Source of the DNA: Kiritimatiellales bacterium
GTDB lineage: Bacteria > Verrucomicrobiota > Kiritimatiellia > Kiritimatiellales > Pontiellaceae
Assembly (NCBI GenBank): GCA_015486775.1
Contig: WFRA01000309.1
Coordinates: 1-11,762, forward strand
Direction of reading: 5' to 3'
Length of the DNA: 11,762 bases
In this document: positions 11,373 through 11,762 of the stretch, piece after piece
Layout of the letters: each line of letters opens with the position of its first letter
Position numbering within the stretch: the first letter of the stretch is position 1
Notes under the pieces: generated by a model
What the model was told of the DNA's origin: nothing
Databases searched by the model: none
What the model saw: the letters and a program-made list of their open reading frames with translations, nothing else
Program-made: the position numbers and the translations under genes

Positions 11373-11762
11373 ATGGAAACACCAATCGTACTTGCCGCGT
11401 TCAACGCCCGCTACGCCCACTCCTCATTCGGGGCGCGCTACCTGCTCGCCAACCTCGGCGACTTGCAGCAGCAGGCCGAGCTGCTGGAATTCGATCTCAA
11501 GGTTCAACCTCGTGTCGTCGCTGAAAAAATCCTGGAACGCAACCCCCGCATCGTTTCCATCGGCTGCTACATCTGGAACATCGACCTCGCCACCCAGGTC
11601 GCCGCCCTCCTTAAAACCCTCCGCCCGGAAATAAAAATTATTCTCGGCGGCCCCGAAATCTCCCACGAAACCGAAGCACAGGAAATCTTCCGATATGCCG
11701 ACCATGTCATCTGCGGCGAGGGCGAAATCGAATTCCCAAAACTTTGCTCCGCGCTACTGGGC
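11373..11762 (+). CDS. B12-binding-domain radical SAM protein, N-terminal part (cut by window edge)
   Basis: The frame from the ATG at 11373 stays open for 130 codons to the right edge. The start METPIVLAAFNARYAHSSFG, then VSIGCYIWNIDLATQVAALL (residues 61-80), IILGGPEISHETE (89-101) and DHVICGEGEIEFPKL (110-124) are the B12-binding Rossmann domain of the COG1032 group, most like the subset carrying a C-terminal DUF4080. The radical SAM CxxxCxxC motif would lie beyond the window. Such proteins have largely unknown substrates. There is no clear Shine-Dalgarno. The 109-base gap to the divergent rlmN start (11264-11372) shows nothing I can name. Confidence 0.88.
   Translation, partial: METPIVLAAFNARYAHSSFGARYLLANLGDLQQQAELLEFDLKVQPRVVAEKILERNPRIVSIGCYIWNIDLATQVAALLKTLRPEIKIILGGPEISHETEAQEIFRYADHVICGEGEIEFPKLCSALLG

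Overview
The window looks like a chromosomal segment of an anaerobic, moderately GC-rich bacterium. The core is a soluble, iron-sulfur-rich redox cluster of the heterodisulfide reductase (Hdr) type joined to sulfur-carrier genes (TusA and two DsrE-family proteins). Palindromic extragenic repeats of the '...GGATGCCTGCGATACAAG...' type make me think of the PVC superphylum (Kiritimatiellota/Lentisphaerota-like), but this is inference from style, not a proven placement.

Layout. (1) 1-592, minus: N-terminal part of a BaiN/HI0933-type flavoprotein that runs off the left edge. (2) 593-831: divergent intergenic region with two copies of a 53-54 bp double-hairpin repeat. (3) 832-1800, plus: exported protein of unknown function, followed by a hairpin at 1850-1880 that can end transcription from both sides. 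(4) 1903-10113, minus: ten genes in one direction. Read 5' to 3' they are: ArsR-type regulator, DsrE2-like protein, DsrE-like protein, TusA, MvhD-like hydrogenase iron-sulfur subunit, a 912-residue HdrA with a GltD/NfnB-like NAD(P)H-oxidoreductase segment built in, a canonical-style HdrA, a 91-residue winged-helix protein, HdrC and HdrB. The last six are very tightly packed, with four overlapping junctions and one 9-base gap. The first five are separated by short gaps, two of which hold large palindromic repeats. (5) 10214-11263, minus: rlmN. (6) 11373 to the right edge, plus: N-terminal part of a B12-binding-domain radical SAM protein.

How the genes may work together (inference). TusA and the DsrE proteins would carry and hand over sulfane sulfur as cysteine persulfide. 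The Hdr part would be a cytoplasmic electron-transfer or electron-bifurcating machine: NAD(P)H at the GltD-like module, flavins and FeS chains in the two HdrA units, MvhD-like and HdrC relays, and a disulfide/persulfide-reducing site in HdrB. No membrane subunit, dsrAB, aprAB or lipoate-binding protein is visible here. The ArsR-type protein, with five cysteines, is a natural candidate for sensing sulfide/persulfide and controlling the cluster. Several subunits are degenerate at normally conserved cysteine positions (MvhD-like N-terminus, first CCG domain of HdrB, second C-terminal ferredoxin motif of HdrA), so this is not a simple copy of the methanogen complex.
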